From positions 1 through 18,952 of the forward strand of contig CAMJYF010000003.1 of assembly GCA_946409885.1 (NCBI GenBank): DNA of 18,952 nt, written 5' to 3'. Shown here one piece after another: positions 7,269 to 14,271 of this stretch; positions within the stretch are counted from its first letter, which is position 1, and every line of letters begins with the position of its first letter. The DNA is from an uncultured Clostridia bacterium (GTDB lineage: Bacteria; Bacillota; Clostridia; Oscillospirales; Acutalibacteraceae). The notes under the pieces are model-generated. The model saw nothing but the letters and a program-made list of their open reading frames with translations, was not told the DNA's origin and ran no database searches. The translations under genes were made by a program, and so were the position numbers.

Positions 7269-8459
7269 ATGAAAAAAACGGTTGCCGCGCTGCTGGCGGC
7301 GGCGCTGCTGCTGACGGCGCCTGCTCTGCCGGCCGCCGTGGCGAACGGTCCAACGGAAGCCGCCGCCCAGGACGCGGGGGCGATCATCGGGGAGAACAGC
7401 GCCAAAGCCTGCGCCCTGATGGACGTGAACACGGGCACGCTGATCGCCGCCATGAACGGGCGGGAACAGCTCTATCCGGCCTCCGTCACCAAGGTGATGA
7501 CGCTGTTGCTGGTGTGCGAAGCCATTGAGGAGGGAAAGCTGACGCTGCAGACCCCGCTTACCTGCTCCGAGACCGCCGCGGCCAAGGGCGGCTCCCAGAT
7601 CTGGCTGGAGCCGGGGGAGGAGATGACGGTGGACGACCTGCTGAAGGCCACCGCCGTGGGCAGCGCCAACGACGCCTGCACCCTGCTGGGCGAAGCGGTG
7701 GCGGGCAGCGAGGCCGCCTTTGTGGAGCGGATGAACGAGCGGGCGGAGGCGCTGGGCATGACGGACACCCATTTCGACAACTGCAGCGGCTTGGACGACG
7801 ATACACAGACCCACAAAACCACCGCGTGTGATATCGCCCTCATGTCCCGGGCGCTGCTGGGCCATGAGCTGATCCGGAACTATACCACCGTGTGGATGGA
7901 CGACCTGCGGGGCGGGGCGACGCAGCTGGTGAACACCAACAAGCTGATTCGCAGCTACCCCGGCGCCACGGGGCTGAAAACGGGCACCACCGGCAAGGCG
8001 GGCTGCTGCGTGGCCGCCTCCGCGCAGCGGGACGGGATGGAGCTGATCGCCGTCGTCCTCGGCGCCGCCAACAGCAAGGAGCGGTTTGCCGCCGCCCGCG
8101 CGCTGCTGGACTGGGGCTTTGCCAACTACGAGATCTATACCCCGAAAAACGACGCTTCCCTGTTGGGGGAGGTGACGGTGCGCCACGGGCTGCGGCGGAG
8201 CTTTACGCCGGTCTGCGAGGAAGGGACGGATATCCTGGTCCGCAAGGGGACCGCCGCGCAGATCACGCGTACGGCGGAATGCCCGCAGGAGATCGAAGCG
8301 CCGGTGGCGGCGGGGCAGGCCGTGGGGCGGATCGTCTTCCGCGCCGGGGAGGAGACCGTGGCGGAAAACGCCGTCGTCTGTCCGGAGGAGATCCCGGCCA
8401 TCGACTGGCTGCACGCCTGGGGGCTGTTCTTCCGGGTCTTCTCCCGGCGCGTTGAATAG
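7269..8459 (+). CDS. Serine-type D-Ala-D-Ala carboxypeptidase (PBP5/DacF family, peptidase S11)
   Basis: The enzyme removes the terminal D-Ala of peptidoglycan pentapeptides outside the membrane and so limits cross-linking. Of 396 residues, 1-26 form a signal peptide (MKK, Ala/Leu core, PAAVANG). All three penicillin-binding motifs are present: S72-V-T-K75 with nucleophile Ser72, S132-A-N134, and K237-T-G239 (GLKTGTTGKAGCC). Residues about 285-380 form the beta-rich PBP5 C-terminal domain, and the tail (WLHAWGLFFRVFSRRVE) looks like the amphipathic membrane-anchoring helix of this family. The start is the ATG at 7269 with GGGGGA 8 bases upstream; an ATG at 7261 is out of frame. Its upstream region is shared with the divergent mtaB promoter; I see no convincing plus-strand promoter. 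The exact paralogue (dacA, dacB, dacF) cannot be decided. Confidence 0.95.
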   Translation: MKKTVAALLAAALLLTAPALPAAVANGPTEAAAQDAGAIIGENSAKACALMDVNTGTLIAAMNGREQLYPASVTKVMTLLLVCEAIEEGKLTLQTPLTCSETAAAKGGSQIWLEPGEEMTVDDLLKATAVGSANDACTLLGEAVAGSEAAFVERMNERAEALGMTDTHFDNCSGLDDDTQTHKTTACDIALMSRALLGHELIRNYTTVWMDDLRGGATQLVNTNKLIRSYPGATGLKTGTTGKAGCCVAASAQRDGMELIAVVLGAANSKERFAAARALLDWGFANYEIYTPKNDASLLGEVTVRHGLRRSFTPVCEEGTDILVRKGTAAQITRTAECPQEIEAPVAAGQAVGRIVFRAGEETVAENAVVCPEEIPAIDWLHAWGLFFRVFSRRVE

Positions 8460-8496
8460 AATGAAAACAAAAAGATGAAAAAAATAAAATTTATGA

Positions 8497-8525
8497 TTGA
8501 AAAAATCTTTTTTGTATGGTAGAAT
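8497..8525 (+). promoter_or_regulatory. Sigma-A-type promoter of pgi
   Basis: A -35 TTGAAA (8497-8502), a 17-base spacer and a -10 TAGAAT (8520-8525) lie in an AT-rich gap ahead of pgi. A TGG precedes the -10. The predicted start is near 8532, giving a short leader. This suggests pgi is not read from the carboxypeptidase gene. Confidence 0.65.
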
Positions 8526-8558
8526 AACCTTTACAAAAAGCGGAGGAAAACCTGTTCT

Positions 8559-9899
8559 ATGGCTTTGCATTTGAATTGTCGGTATCTGGAGGGGTTCGTC
8601 CCCCAGTCCGATCTTGAAACAATCGCGCCGGAAGTCCGCGCGGCGCACGGTTATCTTTACGAAAACCGGGCGCAGGCGGCCGGCAACGCCTATCACGGCT
8701 GGCTGAACCTGCCCGCGGATTACGACAAAGAGGAGTTTGCCCGCATCAAGGCGGCGGCCGCAAAAATCATTTCCGATTCCCGCGTGCTGGTGGTCATCGG
8801 CATCGGCGGCTCCTACCTGGGCGCCAGGGCGGCGATCGAATTCGTCCGGTCGAAGAATTACAATCTCATCGCCAAAGATACCCCGCAGATCCTGTTCGTC
8901 GGCAACAGCCTCTCCCCCACGGAGCTGTGCGAGGCGCTGGACGTGTGCCGGACCTGCGACTTTTCGGTGAACGTGATCTCCAAATCCGGCACCACCACCG
9001 AGCCCGCCGTGGCCTTCCGCTTCTTCCGGAAGCTGCTGGAGGAAAAGTACGGCAAGGAAGGCGCCGCCAAGCGCATCTACGTCACCACGGATAAACAGAA
9101 GGGCACCCTGAAGGCGCTGGCCGACCGGGAGGGCTACGAGGAATTCGTGGTGCCGGACGGCGTGGGCGGACGCTACTCCGTGCTCACGGCCGTGGGCCTG
9201 CTGCCCATCGCCTGCGCCGGGGTGGATCTCGACCGGCTGATGGAGGGCGCCGCGGACGCCGTGCGGCAGTACGTTTCCACGGATCTGTCCGAAAACGACT
9301 GCTACCGCTACGCCGCCATCCGCAACCTGCTGTACCGGCAGGGCAAAAAGATCGAGCTGTCGGTCTGCTACGAGCCGGACTACACGATGATGAACGAGTG
9401 GTTCAAGCAGCTGTTCGGCGAAAGCGAGGGCAAGGACGGCAAGGGCCTGTTCCCGGCCTCCGTCATCTATTCCACCGATCTCCATTCCATGGGCCAGTAC
9501 GTGCAGGACGGGGAGCGGCTGATGTTCGAGACCGTTGTCTCCTTCCGCCGGCCCAAGCGCGACGTCACCATCGAGGAGGACCCGGAAAACCTGGACGGCC
9601 TCAATTTTTTGGCCGGCCGGGAGATGTCCTTTGTCAACCGCAAGGCGTTTGAGGGCACGGCGCTGGCGCACAACGACGGGGGCGTTCCCTGCGTGGTGAT
9701 CGAGGCGGACGCCATGGACGAATACCACCTGGGCCAGCTGATCTATTTCTTTGAAAAGGCCTGCGCGATCTCCGGCTATATCCTGGGGGTGAACCCCTTC
9801 AACCAGCCGGGCGTGGAGAGTTACAAAAAGAATATGTTCGCCCTGCTGGGCAAGCCCGGCTATGAGGAGCTGGCGGAAGAGCTGAAAAAAAGACAGTAA
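8559..9899 (+). CDS. pgi: Glucose-6-phosphate isomerase
   Basis: The enzyme interconverts glucose 6-phosphate and fructose 6-phosphate in the cytoplasm, in glycolysis and in supply of hexosamines for the wall. The 446-residue length matches the short Firmicutes form. Visible motifs are the sugar-phosphate loop [14 protein letters not shown] (79-92), [10 protein letters not shown] (141-150) of the SIS domains, the family signature DGVGGRYS (200-207), and the second signature near [15 protein letters not shown] (407-420). Likely catalytic residues are Glu288 (FGESEGK), His309 (TDLHSMGQY) and Lys423 (VESYKK). The start is the ATG at 8559; GGAGGA at 8542-8547 is slightly far (11 bases). The next gene follows after 44 bases without a terminator, so the two are probably cotranscribed. 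Confidence 0.97.
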   Translation: MALHLNCRYLEGFVPQSDLETIAPEVRAAHGYLYENRAQAAGNAYHGWLNLPADYDKEEFARIKAAAAKIISDSRVLVVIGIGGSYLGARAAIEFVRSKNYNLIAKDTPQILFVGNSLSPTELCEALDVCRTCDFSVNVISKSGTTTEPAVAFRFFRKLLEEKYGKEGAAKRIYVTTDKQKGTLKALADREGYEEFVVPDGVGGRYSVLTAVGLLPIACAGVDLDRLMEGAADAVRQYVSTDLSENDCYRYAAIRNLLYRQGKKIELSVCYEPDYTMMNEWFKQLFGESEGKDGKGLFPASVIYSTDLHSMGQYVQDGERLMFETVVSFRRPKRDVTIEEDPENLDGLNFLAGREMSFVNRKAFEGTALAHNDGGVPCVVIEADAMDEYHLGQLIYFFEKACAISGYILGVNPFNQPGVESYKKNMFALLGKPGYEELAEELKKRQ

Positions 9900-9943
9900 A
9901 TCGTTGCTAATACAGAATTGAAAATCGAAAGGACTTGATCAAC

Positions 9944-10360
9944 ATGGTGAAATTACTGATAGGAGAAAAGGGTTCCGGCAAAACGAAGCGGCTGCTGGAG
10001 GCCGTGGATACCGCCCTGCAGAACTCCAAGGGCCACGTGGTCTGCGTGGAAAAGGACGACCTTCTCAGGTTCCAGATCAGCTACCGCGTCCGGCTGCTGG
10101 CCGCCAGCAATTACGGCATCAGCGGCTACGACGCGTTTTACGGCTTCCTCAGCGGCCTGTGCGCGGGGGACCACGACATCACCGATATCCTGGTGGACGC
10201 CACGCTGAAGATCGGCGGCAAAAATTACGACGAGCTGGCCGAGTTCTTACGCCGCATCGCCCGGCTCAGCGAACTGACGGAGACGGTGTTCACGTTCACC
10301 ATCTCCACGGAAAAGGATAACCTGCCCGCTTCCGTCTTTGACTGCTGCGAGGCCGTCTGA
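9944..10360 (+). CDS. Small P-loop protein of unknown function
   Basis: The protein has 138 residues and I know no function for it. It begins directly with a Walker A motif, G7-E-K-G-S-G-K13-T14, after a short beta strand (VKLLI). A hydrophobic strand ending in Asp (ILVD, 82-85) could serve as Walker B. A predicted strand VFTFTIST (115-122) follows. The whole is close to the smallest possible P-loop fold, with no recognisable partner domain, signal peptide or membrane segment. The start is the ATG at 9944 with AAAGGA 10 bases upstream; an in-frame TTG at 9935 would sit on the ribosome-binding site. It follows pgi closely and is probably cotranscribed with it. Similar short ATP-binding proteins are, from memory, common hypothetical proteins in Clostridia; that recollection was not checked. 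Confidence 0.85.
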   Translation: MVKLLIGEKGSGKTKRLLEAVDTALQNSKGHVVCVEKDDLLRFQISYRVRLLAASNYGISGYDAFYGFLSGLCAGDHDITDILVDATLKIGGKNYDELAEFLRRIARLSELTETVFTFTISTEKDNLPASVFDCCEAV

Positions 10361-10364
10361 CCCT

Positions 10365-10409
10365 CCGGCGGATCCCACTCCGGGCCGGTTTTGCGCCGTC
10401 TGAACGGCG
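10365..10409 (+). terminator. Possible weak terminator after the P-loop gene
   Basis: Two GC-rich stems follow the stop at 10360. One is CCGGC (10365-10369) with GCCGG (10384-10388), followed by four Ts. The other is CGCCGT (10394-10399) with ACGGCG (10404-10409) on a 4-base loop. Neither has a long T run, so termination may be partial. Confidence 0.35.
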
Positions 10410-10443
10410 GGACGCGGCCGAAACGGAATAAAAATCATAAAAA

Positions 10444-10458
10444 AACAGATTTTCTGTT
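10444..10458. promoter_or_regulatory. Palindrome AACAGA-TTT-TCTGTT overlapping a -35 box
   Basis: This is a perfect inverted repeat with 6-base arms. Its right arm shares two bases with the -35 hexamer TTGACA of the yceD-rpmF promoter, the position expected for a repressor site. No regulator can be named from the half site. Confidence 0.35.
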
Positions 10459-10485
10459 GACAAAACGGGAATCTGTATATATAAT
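10457..10485 (+). promoter_or_regulatory. Perfect consensus sigma-A promoter of yceD-rpmF
   Basis: TTGACA (10457-10462), a 17-base spacer and TATAAT (10480-10485) match the housekeeping consensus at all 12 positions. The predicted start is near 10492. This is the strongest promoter in the window, as expected for a ribosomal-protein operon. It also shows that translation must begin well downstream of 10492. Confidence 0.85.
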
Positions 10486-10535
10486 ACTCTTTGCGTTTTG
10501 TCGCAGGGATTCTTCGTCGCGTGGGAGGTAGCCCT

Positions 10536-11009
10536 TTGTACATCGATCTTTTGCCTGTTTTTGATAACGAGGGTGAACGAGTAGACATCGATTATTCGTT
10601 CCGGCAGGACGACGAAAACTTTGCGACGCCCGTCAGCGTCTCCGGCGCCATCGAAAACCGGACCGGCATCGTCCGCATCGGCGCGACGGCAAAATTCGAT
10701 TACACAACCCAGTGCGCCCGCTGCGGCAAGCCGCTGCTGCGCCACGCCACCGTCCCCGTCAAACACATTCTGGTTTCGCATCTGGACGGCGACGAAGACA
10801 GCGACGAGTTCATCGTGGTGGAGGACAGAAAGCTGGACGTGGACGGCCTCGTCAGCGAAGACGTCTATCTGGCGATCCCCTACAAGATGCTGTGTAAACC
10901 GGACTGCAAGGGCCTTTGCCCCGTCTGCGGCGCCGATTGGAACGAGGGCCCCTGTGCCTGCCAACCGGTCGCCGATCCGCGGTGGGACGCGCTGAAGGAC
11001 CTGTTGTAA
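10536..11009 (+). CDS. yceD: YceD/YlbN family protein (DUF177), TTG start
   Basis: DUF177 proteins are typically encoded directly before rpmF and have been linked to large-subunit rRNA processing; the precise role is not settled. The 157-residue protein has the family's cysteine pattern: C60-x2-C63 (CARC) and the C-terminal C120-x3-C124-x3-C128-x2-C131...C140-x-C142 (CKPDCKGLCPVCG), which could hold zinc. The start is a TTG at 10536, placed 6 bases after a strong GGGAGGT (10523-10529). The frame can be extended to a TTG at 10491, but that lies at the predicted transcription start, so the longer version is unlikely. rpmF follows after 50 bases. Confidence 0.88.
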   Translation: MYIDLLPVFDNEGERVDIDYSFRQDDENFATPVSVSGAIENRTGIVRIGATAKFDYTTQCARCGKPLLRHATVPVKHILVSHLDGDEDSDEFIVVEDRKLDVDGLVSEDVYLAIPYKMLCKPDCKGLCPVCGADWNEGPCACQPVADPRWDALKDLL

Positions 11010-11059
11010 CGTCCGTTTATGATGCAATAAGAAGTCCAATTTTCAGGAGGATATAGATC

Positions 11060-11245
11060 ATGGCAGTACCTGCAAGAAGAGTTTCCAAGGCAAGAAGAGA
11101 TAAAAGACGCAACAATCTGTGGAAGATTTCCGCTCCCGCCATCGAAAAGTGCCCTCAGTGCGGCGAGTACAAAAGAGCCCACAGGCTTTGCCCCTCCTGC
11201 GGCTATTACAACGGCCGTCAGGTTGTCGCGGTTGAAGAAGACTGA
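11060..11245 (+). CDS. rpmF: Ribosomal protein bL32
   Basis: This is a structural protein of the 50S subunit. It has 61 residues, the normal length. The basic N-terminus MAVPARRVSKARRDKRR is the family hallmark. A zinc ribbon is intact, with C31-x2-C34 (CPQC) and C44-x2-C47 (CPSC), so this is the zinc-binding (C+) form rather than the zinc-independent paralogue. AGGAGG at 11045-11050 lies 9 bases before the ATG. The gene is the second of the yceD-rpmF operon and is followed by a terminator. Confidence 0.98.
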   Translation: MAVPARRVSKARRDKRRNNLWKISAPAIEKCPQCGEYKRAHRLCPSCGYYNGRQVVAVEED

Positions 11246-11278
11246 TCGTTCATTCTTTTATTCTTGTACTTCGGCACA

Positions 11279-11317
11279 GGTGGAGAAGAAAACCTTCCCC
11301 GCCTTTTTCTTGTTTTT
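11279..11317 (+). terminator. Rho-independent terminator after rpmF
   Basis: Arms 11279-11288 and 11294-11303 pair over ten positions with one mismatch and one G-U pair, on a 5-base loop. They are followed by TTTTTCTTGTTTTT. It closes the yceD-rpmF unit. No convincing promoter is visible between it and the next gene at 11373. Confidence 0.75.
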
Positions 11318-11372
11318 GATTTTTGCGGCCCGTATCCCTCTTTCGGAAGGCGCGGCGCCGCGGTGAGGGCAG

Positions 11373-12692
11373 ATGTCCGTTGTCATTGCAGACGTGCGGA
11401 AAAAATCGGCGTGCGATAAAAAGGGGATCTCCCCGGGGGACGAGCTGTTGTCCCTCAACGGCAGCGAGATCAACGACGTGCTGGATTACCGTTTCTTTTC
11501 CGGCGAAAAAAAGCTGAAAATCGAATACCGGGATCAGAAGGGCAGGGTCAGGCGGTGCGCCGTGCGCAACGACGGCGATATCGACGGGATCGGCCTGGTT
11601 TTTGATACCTATCTGATGGACCGGCAGCGCAGCTGCCGCAACAAGTGCATCTTCTGCTTCATCGACCAGCTGCCCAAGGGCCTGCGGAAAAGTCTCTATT
11701 TCAAAGACGACGATTCCCGCCTGTCCTTTCTGTTCGGCAACTATATCACGCTGACCAATCTGAGCGACCACGACGCGGAGCGGATCATCCGCTACCACAT
11801 CAGTCCCATCAATGTCTCCGTGCATACCATGGACCCGGATCTGCGGGTGAAAATGATGAAGAACCCCCGGGCAGGGGAGTCGTTGGCGTTCCTGCGGCGT
11901 TTCTCTGAGGCCGGTATCGCCGTCAATGCCCAGCTGGTACTCTGCCCCGGCATCAACGACGGCCCACAGCTGCGGTACTCGCTGGAACAGTTGGCCGCGC
12001 TGGAAAGCGTCGCCAGCGTTGCCGCCGTGCCCGTGGGGCTGACGAAGCACCGGGAGGGCCTGTACCCGCTGCGGGGATTTTCCCCGGAGGAGGCCGCCGC
12101 CGTCATCGACCTGATCGACGGGTTCAACGGGGAGCTGGCCGCCGCCGGGCGGGAAAAGCTGGCCTACCCGTCGGACGAGTTCTTTCAGCTGGCGGGGCGC
12201 CCCATGCCGGACTATGACTATTACGGCGACTTCCCTCAGCTGGATAACGGCGTGGGGGCCTTCGCGCTGACGGCGCACGATTTTGAGGAGCGACTGGCGG
12301 AAAGCCCGCCGGACGGCACGCCCCGGCGCTTCACAGTGGCCACGGGCACGGCGGCCTACCCTTTGATCCGCCGCCTGGCGGAGGCTTTTACAGCCAAACA
12401 TCCGCAGACGGTGATCGACGTTTTTGCCGTCAAAAACCGCTTTTTCGGCGAGCAGGTCACCGTGGCGGGCCTCATCACCGGCGGCGACCTGATCGAAGCG
12501 CTGCGGGGGAAGCTGCGGGAGGATACCGTCCTGCTGCTGCCCTCCGTGATGCTCAAGGGGCGGGACGAGCCGATCTTTCTGGACGACGTCTCTGTGGACG
12601 ACGTGCGCGGGGCGCTGGGCGTCCCCGTGACGGTGACCGACTGCGGCGGCGACGCGCTGTTCGACGCCTTCTCCGGCGCCCCCGGCAAGTAA
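11373..12692 (+). CDS. DUF512 family protein: PDZ-like plus radical-SAM domain
   Basis: The function is unknown. Residues about 1-55 resemble a PDZ domain (KKGISPGDELLSLNGSEIND). The radical-SAM-like cluster motif follows, C88-x3-C92-x2-C95 (CRNKCIFC), and then the DUF512 region with its conserved FKDDDSRLSFLFGNY, a VSVHT strand and the C-terminal VATG...ITGGDL segment. The 439-residue length is normal for the family. The gene sits directly before der (38 bases), an arrangement frequent in Clostridia, which hints at a link to ribosome or tRNA metabolism but proves nothing. The start is the ATG at 11373: a TGA lies in frame at 11364, so no earlier start is possible. The ribosome-binding site is poor (GAGGG only 3 bases away), and a perfect 12-base palindrome at 11351-11362 precedes it. 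Confidence 0.88.
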   Translation: MSVVIADVRKKSACDKKGISPGDELLSLNGSEINDVLDYRFFSGEKKLKIEYRDQKGRVRRCAVRNDGDIDGIGLVFDTYLMDRQRSCRNKCIFCFIDQLPKGLRKSLYFKDDDSRLSFLFGNYITLTNLSDHDAERIIRYHISPINVSVHTMDPDLRVKMMKNPRAGESLAFLRRFSEAGIAVNAQLVLCPGINDGPQLRYSLEQLAALESVASVAAVPVGLTKHREGLYPLRGFSPEEAAAVIDLIDGFNGELAAAGREKLAYPSDEFFQLAGRPMPDYDYYGDFPQLDNGVGAFALTAHDFEERLAESPPDGTPRRFTVATGTAAYPLIRRLAEAFTAKHPQTVIDVFAVKNRFFGEQVTVAGLITGGDLIEALRGKLREDTVLLLPSVMLKGRDEPIFLDDVSVDDVRGALGVPVTVTDCGGDALFDAFSGAPGK

Positions 12693-12730
12693 TTTTTTTC
12701 TCATTGTATTTTTGAAGTGAGGTGGTGAAT

Positions 12731-14056
12731 ATGGCGAAACCGATCGTTGCCATCGTGGGGCGGCCCAACGTTGGCAAATCGACCCTGTTCAATAAACTGT
12801 GCGGCAAGCGCCTGGCCATTGTGGACGACCGCCCCGGCGTGACGCGGGACCGCCTTTACGCCGACTGCGAGTGGCTGGACCACCGGTTCCTGATCGTGGA
12901 TACCGGCGGCCTTGAGCCCTTTTCGGACGACGTGATCCTGTCGCAGATGCGGCTGCAGGCGCAGATCGCCATCGACCGGGCGGACGCCATCATCTTTGTG
13001 GTGGACGTGCGCAGCGGCGTGGTGGCCACGGACGAGGAGGTGGCGGCGCTGCTGCAAAAGAGCGGCAAGCCGGTGATCCTCTGCGTCAACAAGTGCGATT
13101 CCCTGGGGGAACCGCCCGCCGATTTCTATGAATTCTACAACCTTGGCCTGGGCGATCCCATCGCCGTTTCCTCCGTGCACGGTCACGGCACCGGCGACCT
13201 GCTGGACGAGGTGGTAAAGCATATCGCCGCCGTGGAAAACGAGGAGGAAGAGGACGACGACGCCATCCGCGTGGCCGTCATCGGCAAGCCCAACGTGGGC
13301 AAATCCTCCCTGGTCAACGCCCTCTGCGGCGAAAACCGCATGCTGGTCTCCGATATCGCCGGCACCACCCGCGACGCCGCCGATACGGTCATCGAAAACG
13401 AGCACGGCCGGTTTGTGCTGATCGATACCGCCGGCCTGCGGCGGAAATCCAAGGTGGACGACCAGATCGAAAAATACAGCGTGATGCGGGCGGTGATGGC
13501 GGTGGAGCGCGCCTCCGTCTGCGTCATCATGATCGACGCGCTGGAGGGCTTTACGGAGCAGGATTCCAAGGTGGCCGGCATCGCCCACGAGGCGGGCAAG
13601 GCCTGCATCATCGCGGTGAACAAGTGGGACGCCTATGAAAAGGACGGCCACACCATGGACGCCTACCGCAAAAGCCTGATGAACGATTTTTCGTTCATGT
13701 CCTACGCCCCCATTATTTTCATCTCCGCCAAAACGGGTCAGCGCCTTTCCCGTATGCTGGAGCTGATCAAATTTGTGGACGACCAGAACGCCATGCGCAT
13801 CTCCACCGGCCGCCTGAATCAGGTGCTGGCGGACGCCCAGGCGCGGGTGCAGCCCCCCACGGACAAGGGCAAGCGGCTGAAGATCTACTACATGACCCAG
13901 GCCTCCACCCGTCCCCCCACGTTCGTGGCTTTCGTCAACAGCAAGGACCTGTTCCACTACAGCTACCAGCGGTACCTGGATAACCAGATCCGGGAGGTCT
14001 TCGGCCTGGAGGGCACCCCCACCCGGCTCATCATCCGGGAACGCTCTGAAAAGTGA
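12731..14056 (+). CDS. der: Ribosome biogenesis GTPase Der (EngA)
   Basis: Der is a double-domain GTPase needed for assembly of the 50S subunit. The protein of 441 residues has both G domains. The first has G10-RPNVGKS-17, DTGG 57-60 and NKCD 120-123. The second has G185-KPNVGKS-192, GTTRDA (211-216), DTAG 232-235 and NKWD 297-300. An acidic linker (ENEEEEDDDA, 169-178) joins them, and the C-terminal KH-like domain (about 350-441, IYYMTQASTRPPTFVAFVN) contacts rRNA in this family. The start is the ATG at 12731, 8 bases after GAGG in a GTGAGGTGGTGA ribosome-binding site; an in-frame GTG at 12722 lies inside that site. It is probably cotranscribed with the DUF512 gene and ends at a strong terminator. 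Confidence 0.97.
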   Translation: MAKPIVAIVGRPNVGKSTLFNKLCGKRLAIVDDRPGVTRDRLYADCEWLDHRFLIVDTGGLEPFSDDVILSQMRLQAQIAIDRADAIIFVVDVRSGVVATDEEVAALLQKSGKPVILCVNKCDSLGEPPADFYEFYNLGLGDPIAVSSVHGHGTGDLLDEVVKHIAAVENEEEEDDDAIRVAVIGKPNVGKSSLVNALCGENRMLVSDIAGTTRDAADTVIENEHGRFVLIDTAGLRRKSKVDDQIEKYSVMRAVMAVERASVCVIMIDALEGFTEQDSKVAGIAHEAGKACIIAVNKWDAYEKDGHTMDAYRKSLMNDFSFMSYAPIIFISAKTGQRLSRMLELIKFVDDQNAMRISTGRLNQVLADAQARVQPPTDKGKRLKIYYMTQASTRPPTFVAFVNSKDLFHYSYQRYLDNQIREVFGLEGTPTRLIIRERSEK

Positions 14057-14122
14057 CCCACGGCGCTCACGCGCCCGCAACGGCTCCTTCCGCACTTTTT
14101 CGTCAGATGACATATTTTTTAT

Positions 14123-14150
14123 CCCGGACCTGCTCTGTCCGGGCTTTTTT
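14123..14150 (+). terminator. Strong rho-independent terminator after der
   Basis: A perfect 7-base stem CCCGGAC (14123-14129) / GTCCGGG (14137-14143) with a 7-base loop is followed by C and six Ts. It closes the DUF512-der unit and separates it from the operon beginning near 14241. Confidence 0.88.
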
Positions 14151-14205
14151 AGTTTTATTAAAGACTTGTATTATAAAATAAAATAAAATTTTTGTTATTA
14201 TATGG

Positions 14206-14234
14206 TTGCTATTTTCCTTATCATGTGATAAAAT
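14206..14234 (+). promoter_or_regulatory. Likely promoter of the aminotransferase-ispF-cdaA operon
   Basis: TTGCTA (14206-14211), a 17-base spacer and TAAAAT (14229-14234) give a fair sigma-A match. A TG motif and alternative -10 registers lie nearby (TGTGATAAAAT). The start would be near 14241, about 30 bases before the ATG. The gap 14151-14205 is AT-rich and shows nothing else. Confidence 0.5.
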
Positions 14235-14271
14235 GCAGTAATAAAACATTTGCATGGCATAGGGGAGAGAT

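Noticed and set aside
7124..7453. Extension of mtaB by 110 residues at its N-terminus
   Set aside because: The added stretch is antisense to the carboxypeptidase signal peptide and active-site region, lies upstream of the likely mtaB promoter, and MtaB proteins begin at MKxAFxTLGC.
8486..8513. A/T-rich inverted stretch after the carboxypeptidase gene as a terminator
   Set aside because: There is no GC stem, and the sequence is better explained as the -35 and spacer of the pgi promoter.
7185..9728. Long minus-strand open frame of 847 codons
   Set aside because: It runs antisense through the carboxypeptidase and pgi genes, is rich in Arg, Gly, His and Ala as expected from GC-rich antisense, and shows no domain.
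10491..10535. Longer YceD protein starting at TTG 10491
   Set aside because: The consensus promoter places transcription start near 10492, and the TTG at 10536 has a well-spaced GGGAGGT.
11250..14113. Long minus-strand open frames opposite the DUF512 gene and der
   Set aside because: Both are shadows of clearly conserved plus-strand genes, with biased composition and no ribosome-binding site of note.
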